Assembly (NCBI RefSeq): GCF_000621605.1
Contig: NZ_JHXX01000001.1
Coordinates: 620,001 to 684,000 of the forward strand
From: Butyrivibrio sp. MC2021
GTDB taxonomy: Bacteria > Bacillota > Clostridia > Lachnospirales > Lachnospiraceae
DNA: 64,000 nt
Reading direction: 5' to 3'
The notes below the pieces were generated by a model. That model was not told where the DNA came from, searched no databases, and worked only from the letters and a program-made list of their open reading frames with translations. Shown here piece by piece: positions 35,370 through 43,808 of this stretch; the stretch's first letter is position 1, and every line of letters begins with the position of its first letter. A program made the translations under genes and the position numbers.

Positions 35370-36968
35370 TTATGATTTAAACAGTGTGGCAAGAATTCCT
35401 CTTCCAAGGCTTGCTCCGATGTTGCCTCCGAGAGTCTTACCGAATTTACCAAACTTTCCGCCGAAGGCCTTTCCTGCTTCACGGCCCACGGTTCCTGCAA
35501 CAGCGTTACCCACTGCCTTGGCAGCCTGCTTTTTCTTTCTGTCCTCTGCTGCCTTGGCCTTCTCAGCTGCCTTGGCTGCTGCAACTTCTTCCTTGGCCTT
35601 AGCCTTGGCTGCTGCCTCTTCCTCTTTTGCCTTAGCCTTGGCTGCTTCTTCCTCCTCTTTTGCCTTGGCATCCGCAAGGCCCTTTCTCTCAAGGAACTCA
35701 TAGGCTGAATCGGGGTCTTCAGGCTCATAATACTTACTGTAAAGAAGGCTCTGCTTGATCTCTTTTTCCCTGAGAGCATCGTCTATGCCGCCCATATAGC
35801 TCTGGGGAGGAAGGATCTTGACCTTCTGGCACACTGTGGGAGTTCCGTCCTCGGAAAGGAATGAGCAGACAGCCTCTCCTGTGCCCAGCTCCTGGATAAC
35901 ATCCACAGTCTTAAACTCTGGATTCTCGCGGAAGGAATCAGCTGCTGCCTTGACAGCCTTCATATCGGAAGGTGTATAGGCATGGAGCGCATGCTGGATC
36001 TTGTTTCCGAGCTGAGCCAGAACGCCGTCCGGAATATCCCTTGGATTCTGGGTTACAAAATAGATGCCAACTCCCTTGGATCTGATGAGCTTAACCACCT
36101 GCTCGATCTTATCCATAAGGTGCTTAGGCGTATCCTTGAAAAGAAGGTGAGCCTCGTCAAAGAAAAATACCATCTTGGGCTTGTCCAGATCTCCAACCTC
36201 AGGCAGTGTCTCAAAGAGCTCAGACATCATCCAGAGAAGGAATGTGGCATAAAGAGTGCCGTTATTGATAAGGCTTGTGGAATCAAGGATAGAGATCATG
36301 CCCTTGCCACCCTCGCCCTGAGCAAACCAGTCCTTGATGTTAAGGGCAGGCTCAAAGAAGAACTTGTCTCCCCCTGCGATCTCAAGGGAAACAATGGCAC
36401 GCATGATGGCGGATACGGAAACCTTACTGATGTTGCCGTAGTCAGCCGCAAAATCCTTATTATTTTCCGAAATATAATTAAGCATGGCCTTCAGGTCCTT
36501 GGTATCGATAAGAAGAAGGTCATTGTCATCTGCAATCTTGAATGCAATTGAGAGGATGTCTCTCTGAAGATCGTTAAGACCAAGAATTCTCGCAAGAAGA
36601 AGCGGTCCCATCTCTGAAACTGTGGTTCTTAAGGGAATACCCTTTTCACCGAATACATCCCAGAAGGTTGCAGGATATTTCTGATACTTAAAGCCGGCCT
36701 CCTCAAGACCAAACTTCTGTATTCTCTTCTGCATGTCCTCTGAGTCTTTTCCCTCTACAACCATTCCGGAAAGGTCTCCCTTGACGTCCGCAAGAAATAC
36801 CGGAACCCCCATGTCGCTGAAGGACTCTGCCAGAACCTTAAGAGTTATGGTCTTACCGGTACCGGTGGCGCCGGCAATAAGGCCATGTCTGTTAGCCATC
36901 TTAGGCAAAAGATATACGTTCTCCCCATCCAGGGTGTTAGCCACCCAAACTTTACCTTCTCTATACAT
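35370..36968 (-). CDS. HerA-like/YjgR (DUF853) ATPase
   Basis: P-loop ATPase related to HerA/FtsK-type DNA translocases. Walker A GATGTGKT near residues 33-40, LADVKGDLSG near 61, Walker B MVFFFDEAHLLF near 250, and FVTQNP.D.P near 300. 532 residues. The C-terminal 110 residues hold an Ala/Lys/Glu-rich coiled coil built from repeated KAKEEEAA blocks, then a Gly-rich tail. Function in bacteria is not settled. Divergent from the Y-family polymerase, separated by about 110 bp. Confidence 0.88.
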   Translation of the reverse strand: MYREGKVWVANTLDGENVYLLPKMANRHGLIAGATGTGKTITLKVLAESFSDMGVPVFLADVKGDLSGMVVEGKDSEDMQKRIQKFGLEEAGFKYQKYPATFWDVFGEKGIPLRTTVSEMGPLLLARILGLNDLQRDILSIAFKIADDNDLLLIDTKDLKAMLNYISENNKDFAADYGNISKVSVSAIMRAIVSLEIAGGDKFFFEPALNIKDWFAQGEGGKGMISILDSTSLINNGTLYATFLLWMMSELFETLPEVGDLDKPKMVFFFDEAHLLFKDTPKHLMDKIEQVVKLIRSKGVGIYFVTQNPRDIPDGVLAQLGNKIQHALHAYTPSDMKAVKAAADSFRENPEFKTVDVIQELGTGEAVCSFLSEDGTPTVCQKVKILPPQSYMGGIDDALREKEIKQSLLYSKYYEPEDPDSAYEFLERKGLADAKAKEEEEAAKAKAKEEEAAAKAKAKEEVAAAKAAEKAKAAEDRKKKQAAKAVGNAVAGTVGREAGKAFGGKFGKFGKTLGGNIGASLGRGILATLFKS

Positions 36969-37080
36969 ACTCTCCTCCTTAAGTTTATCGTAAACTCAGT
37001 TGCCTACTATTATAGCACTACATGCGCCTTACGTGGTAGCCACAGTTGACCATCCAAACATTAGTTCATATAATTATTAT

Positions 37081-38343
37081 ATGGAAAAAGAACGTTCTTA
37101 CATCTGCATAGATCTCAAGTCCTTCTATGCCTCGGTGGAGTGCGTGGAAAGAGGGCTTGACGTCATGACTACCCGTCTTGTTGTTGCGGATCCTACCCGC
37201 TCCGACAAGACTATTTGTCTTGCGGTTTCCCCGGCCCTGAAGGCCCTCGGGATCCCCGGCAGATGCAGAGTTTTTGAAATTCCCAAGCACATCGATTACA
37301 TAATGGCCCCTCCCAGGATGCAGAAATATCTGGATTACTCCGCAGAGGTTTACGCCATTTATCTTAAGTATATTTCTAAGGACGATATCCATGTTTACTC
37401 CGTGGATGAGGCCTTCATGGATGTTACGGATTACCTGTCGCTATACCAGATGAGCGCCCGGGAGCTGGGCCAGAGGATCATCAGTGATATTCACGAAACT
37501 CTTGGACTTCGGGCCACCTGCGGCATCGGGACCAACCTCTTTCTTACCAAGGTTGCTCTGGATATAACCGCCAAGCACTCCCCTGACTTTATCGGAGAAC
37601 TGGACGAAAAGACCTATCGCGAGACTCTGTGGGATCACAAGCCCCTCACTGACTTCTGGCGGGTGGGCAAGGGTATCGCCAACAGGCTTGCTACCTACGG
37701 AATGCTCACCATGCGGGATATAGCTTATGGAGATGAGGATCTTCTGTACAAGCTTTTTGGTGTCAATGCAGAGCTGCTTATTGACCACGCCTGGGGCCGG
37801 GAGCCTGTTTCCATCCAGGATATACGCTCCTACGAATCCCAGTCCCACTCCCTCACTCAGGGCCAGGTTCTTATGAGTGATTACACCTTTGAAAAGGGTC
37901 TTGTTATAGCCAAGGAAATGATGGATGTCATGTGCCTTGATCTGGTGGACAAGGAGCTGGTTTCCAAGTCCTTTACCCTGATGGTGGGCTACGCCAAGAG
38001 TGCGCCTCTCCCCTCCGCCAAGGGCACATTTTCCCTGGACACACCAACCAATGCTTCTTCTATTTTGATTCCAAAGATCGCGGAGCTCTATACTCAGATT
38101 GTGAATCCGGCGTACCTTGTCCGGAGGATGTATGTGGTCTGCAACGGTGTCACCAACGAAGAATATATGCAGTACTCCTTCTTTATGCCCGCTGAGGATC
38201 TTGAGAAAAACCGGAAGGTTCAGAAGGCAGTACTGGAGATAAAAAACAAATTCGGCAAAAATGCTATTTTAAAGGGACTTAACTTTGAAGAAGGGGCCAC
38301 GACAAGAGAACGCAACAATCAGATAGGTGGCCACAAAGCGTGA
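37081..38343 (+). CDS. Y-family DNA polymerase (UmuC/UvrX-like)
   Basis: Error-prone lesion-bypass polymerase. Catalytic Asp in CIDLKSFYASVE (D11), SVDEAF(MD) near 108 with the Asp/Glu pair, and GIGTN(LFL)K.A fingers/thumb region near 165. 420 residues from ATG 37081, which is chosen because the domain begins there; an upstream extension of 27 residues is unlike the family. No clear Shine-Dalgarno sequence precedes this ATG and no GAAC-N4-GTTC LexA box is visible in the intergenic region. Followed 26 nt later by yolD, the usual partner. Confidence 0.9.
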   Translation: MEKERSYICIDLKSFYASVECVERGLDVMTTRLVVADPTRSDKTICLAVSPALKALGIPGRCRVFEIPKHIDYIMAPPRMQKYLDYSAEVYAIYLKYISKDDIHVYSVDEAFMDVTDYLSLYQMSARELGQRIISDIHETLGLRATCGIGTNLFLTKVALDITAKHSPDFIGELDEKTYRETLWDHKPLTDFWRVGKGIANRLATYGMLTMRDIAYGDEDLLYKLFGVNAELLIDHAWGREPVSIQDIRSYESQSHSLTQGQVLMSDYTFEKGLVIAKEMMDVMCLDLVDKELVSKSFTLMVGYAKSAPLPSAKGTFSLDTPTNASSILIPKIAELYTQIVNPAYLVRRMYVVCNGVTNEEYMQYSFFMPAEDLEKNRKVQKAVLEIKNKFGKNAILKGLNFEEGATTRERNNQIGGHKA

Positions 38344-38369
38344 TAGTGATTTTATTTGAGGATTGATAT

Positions 38370-38699
38370 ATGGCAAGACAAAAGATGAGTATGGACAAAA
38401 GGGCTGCTCAGTTCCTACCCTTCCAGGCAGTGAAGGGACTGGATGAGGCCCTGAGGTCCAAGGAAAAAATCGTAGTAGAAAAGCCTGAGTATTCAGAATA
38501 TATGCTGGAAGAGCTTGATAAAAAGATGCATGAGGTGCGAAAAGGCCGCATCATCACCTGCATCTACTATCAAAAAGGCGAATACATCAAGCTCACCGGC
38601 CTGGTGGCCAGATTCGATGAAGTAGCCCGTATTCTTCAGATCGTTAACACTAAGATAGAGTTCGATAATATTCTTGATATCATTACAGATGAACGTTAG
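38370..38699 (+). CDS. YolD-like protein
   Basis: 109 residues with the YolD signature start: RAAQFLPFQAVKGLDEAL, then KGRIITCIYYQKGEYIKLTGLVARFD and a final INTKIEFDNILDI-type strand (here IVNTKIEF). YolD proteins sit beside UvrX-type Y-family polymerases in Firmicutes and are thought to act with them in damage tolerance. GAGG precedes the ATG. It ends 15 nt before the convergent degV. Confidence 0.88.
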   Translation: MARQKMSMDKRAAQFLPFQAVKGLDEALRSKEKIVVEKPEYSEYMLEELDKKMHEVRKGRIITCIYYQKGEYIKLTGLVARFDEVARILQIVNTKIEFDNILDIITDER

Positions 38700-38714
38700 T
38701 CTGATTTTGAATCA

Positions 38715-39566
38715 TCAATGTTTCTCAAAGTATGCAAAGGCTATAGCTCCGGGGCCTGCATAGGTTCCGATGGTTGAGCCAACTTCAGCATACTGGATCT
38801 TATCTTCATTTCCTTCATAGAGTTCTTTGGAGTCCTCAACATATTTTCTAAGAAGTTCATCAGATAATCCTGTATATCCAAGGCATGTAGGCTTTGAGAG
38901 ATCTATGCCGCCTGTTTTCCTTATAAATTCCATCAGCATATTGTGCTTATTTTTTGAGCCTCTTGCTTTACCAAGGATTTTTACTACTCCATCTTCTATT
39001 GTCAGTACAGGCTTGATCATCAGGAAATTTCCCGCAAAGGCAGCCGCAGATGACAGTCTTCCGCCAAGCTTCAGATATTCAAGGGTATCAAAGGCTGCGA
39101 TAACATGGGCATACTTCAGTTCTTCTGAAATAGCTTCAGTTATTTCTTTTGCGCTCATACCCTGGTCTCTCATCTGAACTGCTCTCTGTACAATGACAAG
39201 CTGTGAAATACAAAACTGCTTGGTATCCACAACAAACACCTTATCCGGATACTCCTGTGCAGCTACACACGCACTCTGGTATGAGCCGGATACTCCGGAA
39301 GAAAGAGTAAAGCAGACCACATCATCCCCTTCTTCTATGGCCTTCTCATACTCTGCACCGTACTCGTATGGAGTTATCTGGCTGGTTTTAGGAACTTCTC
39401 CGGTTTCCACCAATTTTATGTAGAATTCTTTACAGGACAGTGTGACGCCGTCAAGATACTCCTCTTCCCCAAATCTGACTTTGAGGGGAAGCACCGTGAT
39501 TCCCCACTGTTTTGCTTTCTCCTGTGATATATCACTTGCTGAATCCGTAATGATCCTGACTGCCAT
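38715..39566 (-). CDS. DegV-family fatty-acid-binding protein
   Basis: 283 residues. Begins RIITDSASDIS, with TSQITP near 82 and TLSSGVSGSYQSA near 107, the conserved fatty-acid-contacting segments of DegV/FakB proteins. These bind an acyl chain, often presenting it to the FakA kinase; fakA is not here. GGAGG precedes the ATG. A TTGACC/TATTAT-type promoter is not clear in 39567-39729. Confidence 0.92.
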   Translation of the reverse strand: MAVRIITDSASDISQEKAKQWGITVLPLKVRFGEEEYLDGVTLSCKEFYIKLVETGEVPKTSQITPYEYGAEYEKAIEEGDDVVCFTLSSGVSGSYQSACVAAQEYPDKVFVVDTKQFCISQLVIVQRAVQMRDQGMSAKEITEAISEELKYAHVIAAFDTLEYLKLGGRLSSAAAFAGNFLMIKPVLTIEDGVVKILGKARGSKNKHNMLMEFIRKTGGIDLSKPTCLGYTGLSDELLRKYVEDSKELYEGNEDKIQYAEVGSTIGTYAGPGAIAFAYFEKH

Positions 39567-39729
39567 TTTAGAACTCCTCCCAATAAAAAGCTTTGTTTTC
39601 CCCTATTGATTATTATGACCAACATTCATTATTTTAACGTATTCGTTTCCACGCCATGCTGTTATTTACTGTTATGCGTGTCTTTTTTATTATTGTAGTT
39701 TCCAAACCGCTCACTAGGATAGCATAAAA

Positions 39730-39759
39730 AAACGGGAGCCGCAATAGCAGCTCCTGTTT
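39730..39759 (-). terminator. Terminator at the end of the LMW-PTP gene
   Basis: AACAGGAGCTGC pairs with GCGGCTCCCGTT (two mismatches) around TATT, followed by TTTTTTTA on the minus strand. It begins right at the stop codon. Confidence 0.8.
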
Positions 39760-40365
39760 TTATCCTTTAGGAAAATCATCATACTTAAGGTTATCTCTTG
39801 GATCATAATCATCATATCCGGCATCACCAAATACATCTGCATCCCCTGCATATTCAACAAGTTCAGATGCATATTGGGGGTCTGTCAGTATCTTCCTGAA
39901 AAGCCCATGGCATCCTTCCGATACATCGCGCCAGGTAGCATCGAAATTCCCGGTATACCAGGGATCCGCCACATCACCGCTTCTGTCAGTAAAGTCCAGC
40001 ATTTTGTAGACCTTTTTATCCGGATCACCGCCAAATATACCATTTAGATTTCTCATATTTGCGCTGTCCATACCGATGATGAAATCAAACTTGCCATAGT
40101 CAGCCCTGCTGGTAAGCCTCGCCCTTTTGGCACTAACTCCCAGCTCATTGTCAGAAGTTCCTATCCCATGCTCTCTGAGCTTGGCCCTGGCCGGCGGATA
40201 CACCGGACTTCCCACTCCATTCCATATCTCATCGGTATGAGTCGCCGATGACTCAATATGAAAAGCCTGTGAAAGCCCCTGTTTATTAACAATATCCTTC
40301 ATAACAAATTCGGCCATTGTTGAACGGCATATATTGCCGTGGCAGACGAATAAAATTCTTATCAT
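39760..40365 (-). CDS. Low-molecular-weight protein tyrosine phosphatase
   Basis: CHGNICRS at residues 8-15 is the P-loop (Cys8 nucleophile, Arg14), and ADPWYTG near 131 supplies the general acid Asp. 201 residues against about 155 for the family: the extra C-terminal 40 are Asp/Tyr-rich (DAGYDDYDPRDN...) and of unknown role. The 5' end, including the P-loop Cys-His-Gly codons, is the 21-bp sequence repeated at 42672 and 55971, so this gene is an integration target and has been left intact here. Confidence 0.92.
   Translation of the reverse strand: MIRILFVCHGNICRSTMAEFVMKDIVNKQGLSQAFHIESSATHTDEIWNGVGSPVYPPARAKLREHGIGTSDNELGVSAKRARLTSRADYGKFDFIIGMDSANMRNLNGIFGGDPDKKVYKMLDFTDRSGDVADPWYTGNFDATWRDVSEGCHGLFRKILTDPQYASELVEYAGDADVFGDAGYDDYDPRDNLKYDDFPKG
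40336..40356 (+). repeat. Attachment-site core, copy 1 (inside the LMW-PTP gene)
   Basis: GCCGTGGCAGACGAATAAAA-T, coding for LFVCHG on the minus strand. Copy 2 (42672-42692) is identical over all 21 bp and copy 3 (55971-55991) has two mismatches. Just to the right, CACAAGTTG and CGACAAGTTG (40401-40421) form a direct repeat whose second unit recurs beside copy 2 (42536-42545), as arm sites would. Confidence 0.75.
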
Positions 40366-40713
40366 TTCTCTAAAGCCCTCTATTTCTGCGGTTTTAGTCG
40401 CACAAGTTGAGCGACAAGTTGGCAGACAACGGAAAAATCAACGTTATCTTTTAGCTATATATTTACAATAATTATCAGTGCGCATATAACAACAGTGATC
40501 AGGTTGCAGAAACTTGCGATGCCTGCGACCGGAAGGAGGACCAATGGGCCCTTCTTTTTTATAATAACGAAAAGACATCCCATATCTGGAATGTCCTTCT
40601 AACAAGAACGCCGGACCGGACAGCTTATCATCTGCCTTAAATCCTCATGCAGTTTGCGACGATTTATCTCGCTTACATAACCATATCATGTATCGTCTAA
40701 AAGTAAAAGTATG
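40366..40713. other. Gene-free left end of segment A
   Basis: Holds the LMW-PTP ribosome site, the ACAAGTTG repeats (40401-40421), a small hairpin GACATCCCATATCTGGAATGTC split as GACAT...ATGTC (40575-40596) and a stray GGAGGACCAATG that opens only a six-codon frame. I see no RNA gene or longer ORF. Probably the non-coding arm of an integrated element. Confidence 0.5.
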
Positions 40714-41280
40714 TTATTCTGAACATTGGCTTTTTATAATTTCAGAAAGATTCTGCAAAACAAACTCTTGTCCCATCTTGTCATATTCTATCCTGTAATA
40801 GGCGGTTCCGTTCATGCTAGTTTGCAAAGAATGTGTTATTCCAACAGCCTGTCCCTTTTCTGTAGTCAATGTTACTTTTTTATTTAGCTGATTATCCTCT
40901 TTTTCTATCAAATAGCCATTCTTCTTGAGCCAATCAGTTATCACTTTATATGACAACTTTTTGTATTCTTTTTCATCTATCCCAGAATTCAATTGTTCTG
41001 TAAATCTTGTTATCGTTTTTGTCTCTATAAACTGATACTCAGAAAGTGACTCCATAGGGAATTCCTTTTTCTTAATCCCTGAAGTTTTTCCAATCACTCC
41101 ACCATTTTCCTTAAGCGCTAAAAGCACATCTTTGATAAAAAACATACATCTGATAACATTAGGATCATTCATAACATCATCATTATCTGCCGGCATATTG
41201 TTTATAGGATTTTTTCCATCTGCTATACGATTTACATAAATAAGTGCTTTATCCAATTTTTCTAAATCGAACTGTCCCAT
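40714..41280 (-). CDS. Conserved protein of unknown function (188 aa)
   Basis: N-terminal half begins LDKALIYVNRIADGKNPINNMPADND, a pattern I associate with an unnamed family in Clostridia and their mobile elements; the C-terminal half (about 100-188) looks like a winged-helix-type domain (VITDWLKKNGYL...TEKGQAVGI). No catalytic motif. It is 4 nt behind the Bro-N gene and surely cotranscribed with it. It may be a DNA- or protein-binding partner of that gene. Confidence 0.7.
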   Translation of the reverse strand: MGQFDLEKLDKALIYVNRIADGKNPINNMPADNDDVMNDPNVIRCMFFIKDVLLALKENGGVIGKTSGIKKKEFPMESLSEYQFIETKTITRFTEQLNSGIDEKEYKKLSYKVITDWLKKNGYLIEKEDNQLNKKVTLTTEKGQAVGITHSLQTSMNGTAYYRIEYDKMGQEFVLQNLSEIIKSQCSE

Positions 41281-41284
41281 TTAG

Positions 41285-42175
41285 TTATTCTCCATTTTCA
41301 TTTTCATTATCATTATCATTTTCATACTCGATATCTATGATGTTCTCTATAAGCCCAACAACAGCATCATTAAGTTGCATCGCATTTTGACTTGTGATGA
41401 CGGGCTTACCGGTTTCTGCCTCAATATTCTTTCTGGCATCTCCAGCAATCTGTCCGCCTCTTTTTGCTATCGTTTTGTTTTCATCAAGTCCCTGCGGATT
41501 ATGTACTTTAGTTAGCTCAGTAGTAGTTGCTTCTGCCAACATATTTAATGCAAGCTCAAGAGTACTCATGTTATCTCTTAGGTTTTCTTTTTTGAGTCCC
41601 TTAAGATTCTTGTACTGTCTTGTTGACATGCCTGACCAGGCTCTGGTAACTTCATCTGTCAAGATAGCAAACTCTTTTCCCTGTTTAACACCATGGCCTT
41701 TCCACTGATCCGTTAGCTCTTTTCTTGCACGAATTGTCTGAAGTCTTTGATTAATCCAGTCAGCATCATATCCTAGTCTTGCATATGTTTCCAGCGCTCG
41801 GTCTATCGTAAGTTCAGGATCTATAGTCTCCTCAATCCTTTCACGGCCAACCTGTGCCAGCCACATCTTAAATGGTTCAGCCTTCTTGGAAGGAATTGAC
41901 TGGATAATTCTTAGAAGTTGTTCAGTATTTGCTACATCAGTAAATCGCTTTCTCCCATCTTTAGCAGTCATTTTCAAAGCGTGACAATTTGTCACGGTTT
42001 CATTTCCTTCTTCTTTCAGTCTTTGCTTTAGTTTCCTCCAATATGTAGTCGGATCCTTACTTTCAGTTAAAACACCCGCCACATCAACTATTGAGAAATA
42101 CCACTCCTCTTCATCTTCTACCCATGCGGTTCTAATAGGTTGACTTTCAAATAATTGTACTTTATCTGTCATCAT
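41285..42175 (-). CDS. Bro-N domain protein (phage antirepressor / DinD-like)
   Basis: Residues about 1-110 form a Bro-N domain (EEEWYFSIVDVAGVLTESKDPTTYWRKLK, then TDVANTEQLLRIIQSIPSKKAEPFKMWLA), followed by a helical region like DinD/antirepressor C-termini. The end is a low-complexity N-D-N-E tail coded by TCATTT/TCATTA hexamers (41291-41325). About 296 residues; ATG at 42175 is preferred as GGGGA precedes it, with ATG 42187 an alternative. It overlaps the upstream HTH gene. Usual homes are phages and genomic islands. Confidence 0.8.
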   Translation of the reverse strand: MMTDKVQLFESQPIRTAWVEDEEEWYFSIVDVAGVLTESKDPTTYWRKLKQRLKEEGNETVTNCHALKMTAKDGRKRFTDVANTEQLLRIIQSIPSKKAEPFKMWLAQVGRERIEETIDPELTIDRALETYARLGYDADWINQRLQTIRARKELTDQWKGHGVKQGKEFAILTDEVTRAWSGMSTRQYKNLKGLKKENLRDNMSTLELALNMLAEATTTELTKVHNPQGLDENKTIAKRGGQIAGDARKNIEAETGKPVITSQNAMQLNDAVVGLIENIIDIEYENDNDNENENGE

Positions 42176-42389
42176 CGTTGTCCCCATTTTTCTCTACATT
42201 TTTACTTCCCACCAGTTTTTCCATTTCGATTTTATACGCCATCAATCTCAAAAGATAATCTGGCATTTTCCTATTTCCCAATTCCCAATCCTGCAGTGTA
42301 CGATACGGAATTTCAAAATACGCACAAAACTCTTTTCTCGACATTCCAGTACTGTTTCTTAATTCTATCAAATAATCTCTGCTATCCAT
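42162..42389 (-). CDS. Small HTH (XRE-like) regulator
   Basis: 75 residues with a helix-turn-helix: MSRKEFCAYFEIPYRTLQDWELGNRKMP (about 15-42), followed by a helix and an acidic Asp-rich tail. ATG at 42389 begins the domain; an in-frame ATG 18 nt upstream is less likely. Its end overlaps the Bro-N gene start by 14 nt. The promoter upstream carries direct repeats that suggest autoregulation. Confidence 0.82.
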   Translation of the reverse strand: MDSRDYLIELRNSTGMSRKEFCAYFEIPYRTLQDWELGNRKMPDYLLRLMAYKIEMEKLVGSKNVEKNGDNDDDR

Positions 42390-42425
42390 GCAAGTCACCC
42401 CGTTCATTCAATGCCTTTATACTCA

Positions 42426-42467
42426 ATGCGTATTATCAGTATATGCATACGCGATGCGTGTTGTCAA
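42426..42467 (-). promoter_or_regulatory. Promoter and direct-repeat operator of the HTH gene
   Basis: On the minus strand TTGACA (42467-42462) and TATACT (42443-42438) are 18 bp apart. ATGCGTATTATCA (42426-42438) and ATGCGTGTTGTCA (42454-42466) are direct repeats 28 bp apart that cover the -35 box and the start region, as expected for autorepression by the adjoining HTH protein. Confidence 0.6.
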
Positions 42468-42471
42468 TAAA

Positions 42472-42505
42472 AAATGTCGATCAACTATACAGTCAACCGA
42501 CATTT
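42472..42505. terminator. Bidirectional terminator left of attachment copy 2
   Basis: AAATGTCG and CGACATTT pair around an 18-nt loop with T-runs on both strands (TTTTTATT on plus, TTTTTTATT on minus). It insulates segment A from the histidine kinase operon. The rest of 42408-42735 holds only att and arm sequences. Confidence 0.65.
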
Positions 42506-42516
42506 TTATTATTGTT

Positions 42517-42692
42517 GTTTACCCGATTACCCTAACGACAAGTTGCAATTCAAAATATTAGATAATCAAAGCACTTTCTAAAAAACAAAAAGGGTAAATC
42601 GAGGGTAAACATTATAATCTCTTAATAGAATGTTCTCACCACACGGCTTTGCTACATTTTGTTAGTACTATGCCGTGGCAGACGAATAAAAT
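42517..42692 (+). repeat. Attachment-site core, copy 2, with arm repeats
   Basis: Core at 42672-42692 is identical to the LMW-PTP 5' sequence. To its left are inverted arm-like repeats GTTTACCCGATTACCC (42517-42532) and GGGTAAATCGAGGGTAAAC (42592-42610), and CGACAAGTTG (42536-42545) shared with the arm beside copy 1. This is the layout of a tyrosine-recombinase attachment site, but no integrase gene is nearby. Confidence 0.65.
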
Positions 42693-42735
42693 GTCTCTGT
42701 TATTCGTTCCCACTGTGCGTTTTTTCGCACCGATA

Positions 42736-43770
42736 CTATAGCGATACCGTAAACGTACTTCCGCTTCCCGGCCAGCTGGAAACAGTAATTTCTCCACCAC
42801 ATAACGTGACGATACGTCTAACTATTGCAAGTCCTATGCCACTTCCCTTGTTAAGGCTGACAGTGTCATTCTGATAGTATTTGTCAAAGATATGACGGCA
42901 TGTTTCGTCATCCATTCCAATGCCACTATCCGTTATGCTCACGATAACATTGTCATTCTCTTTTCTACCTTTTATTTCAATTCTACCGCCCTGAGGGGTA
43001 AACTTTACTGCATTGTTAAGCAGATTAATCCAGACATGCTCAAGGATTTCTTCATTGCCATTGTAAAAGAGCTTTAAATCCTCGTCCATAACTATCTCAA
43101 TTTCTTTATCTTCAATTGGCTTTTCCAAAAGGATTATGCAACGCCTTAGCTGCTCGGCCAAATCAATACTCTTTTTATCTGCCACTATCTGCATTGCTTC
43201 AACCTTGGACAAGAGCAGGGTGTTCTGCGACAGATTCAGCAGTCTTCGTGACTCATCCTCTATCATCTTAAGGTATTCATCCCGTTCCTCTTTTTCGAGC
43301 CCATCCGCAGATTGCAAAAGGACCTCTGCAAACCCATTTATCGCTGTGATTGGAGTTTTAAATTCATGGGCAAACTCGTTTGTAAAATCCTCCATCTCCT
43401 GCCTTGTTTTCTTTAGCTCAGCAGTCATAGCATTAAACTGTTCATATAAAACCTTATACTCTCCTGCATCTTTAAGCTCTATCTGATATGAAAGGTTGCC
43501 TTCGGAAACCTCGTTCATTCCCTGGGCAAGTCTCTCCATTCTCCGGGATATGGATTTCACAACAGGACTTAATGAAAAATAACAAACAAGGCCCATCAAT
43601 GGGATCATTGCAAGCATCGTGAGAGAGCTTCTGTCATCGAAATCAAAAACCGCAGCTCCAATAAGTCCATAGGCCATCACACCGCCTATAGTAACCATCA
43701 TGCCTATATAATATACCCAATTCAAGCCTTTTATCTTGAACTTTTTCGCATCTGTCTTGTATTTTTTCAT
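42736..43770 (-). CDS. Sensor histidine kinase
   Basis: Two TM helices (about 17-38 and 45-68) with almost no extracellular loop, HAMP (about 68-120), HisKA with FAHEFKTP near His 133, then the N box (WINLLNNAVKF), G1 (DSGIGMD) and G2 (GSGIGLAIV). About 344 residues. ATG at 43770 is preferred over a GTG three codons upstream. The short sensor suggests it detects a membrane event, as in intramembrane-sensing or antimicrobial-peptide kinases. Downstream of its response regulator, 38 nt apart. Confidence 0.92.
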   Translation of the reverse strand: MKKYKTDAKKFKIKGLNWVYYIGMMVTIGGVMAYGLIGAAVFDFDDRSSLTMLAMIPLMGLVCYFSLSPVVKSISRRMERLAQGMNEVSEGNLSYQIELKDAGEYKVLYEQFNAMTAELKKTRQEMEDFTNEFAHEFKTPITAINGFAEVLLQSADGLEKEERDEYLKMIEDESRRLLNLSQNTLLLSKVEAMQIVADKKSIDLAEQLRRCIILLEKPIEDKEIEIVMDEDLKLFYNGNEEILEHVWINLLNNAVKFTPQGGRIEIKGRKENDNVIVSITDSGIGMDDETCRHIFDKYYQNDTVSLNKGSGIGLAIVRRIVTLCGGEITVSSWPGSGSTFTVSL

Positions 43771-43808
43771 GCTATTCACCCTTAGGTCAATAATTTCTGA
43801 TTTACAAA

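Noticed and set aside
35384..35703. Plus-strand Ala/Leu-rich ORFs
   Set aside because: Shadows of the KAKEEEAA coiled coil of the HerA-like protein on the other strand.
36969..37080. LexA box controlling the Y-family polymerase
   Set aside because: No GAAC-N4-GTTC palindrome is found; only a lone GTTC half-site.
40545..40565. Short ORF after GGAGGACCAATG in segment A
   Set aside because: It stops after six codons; a good ribosome site alone is not enough.
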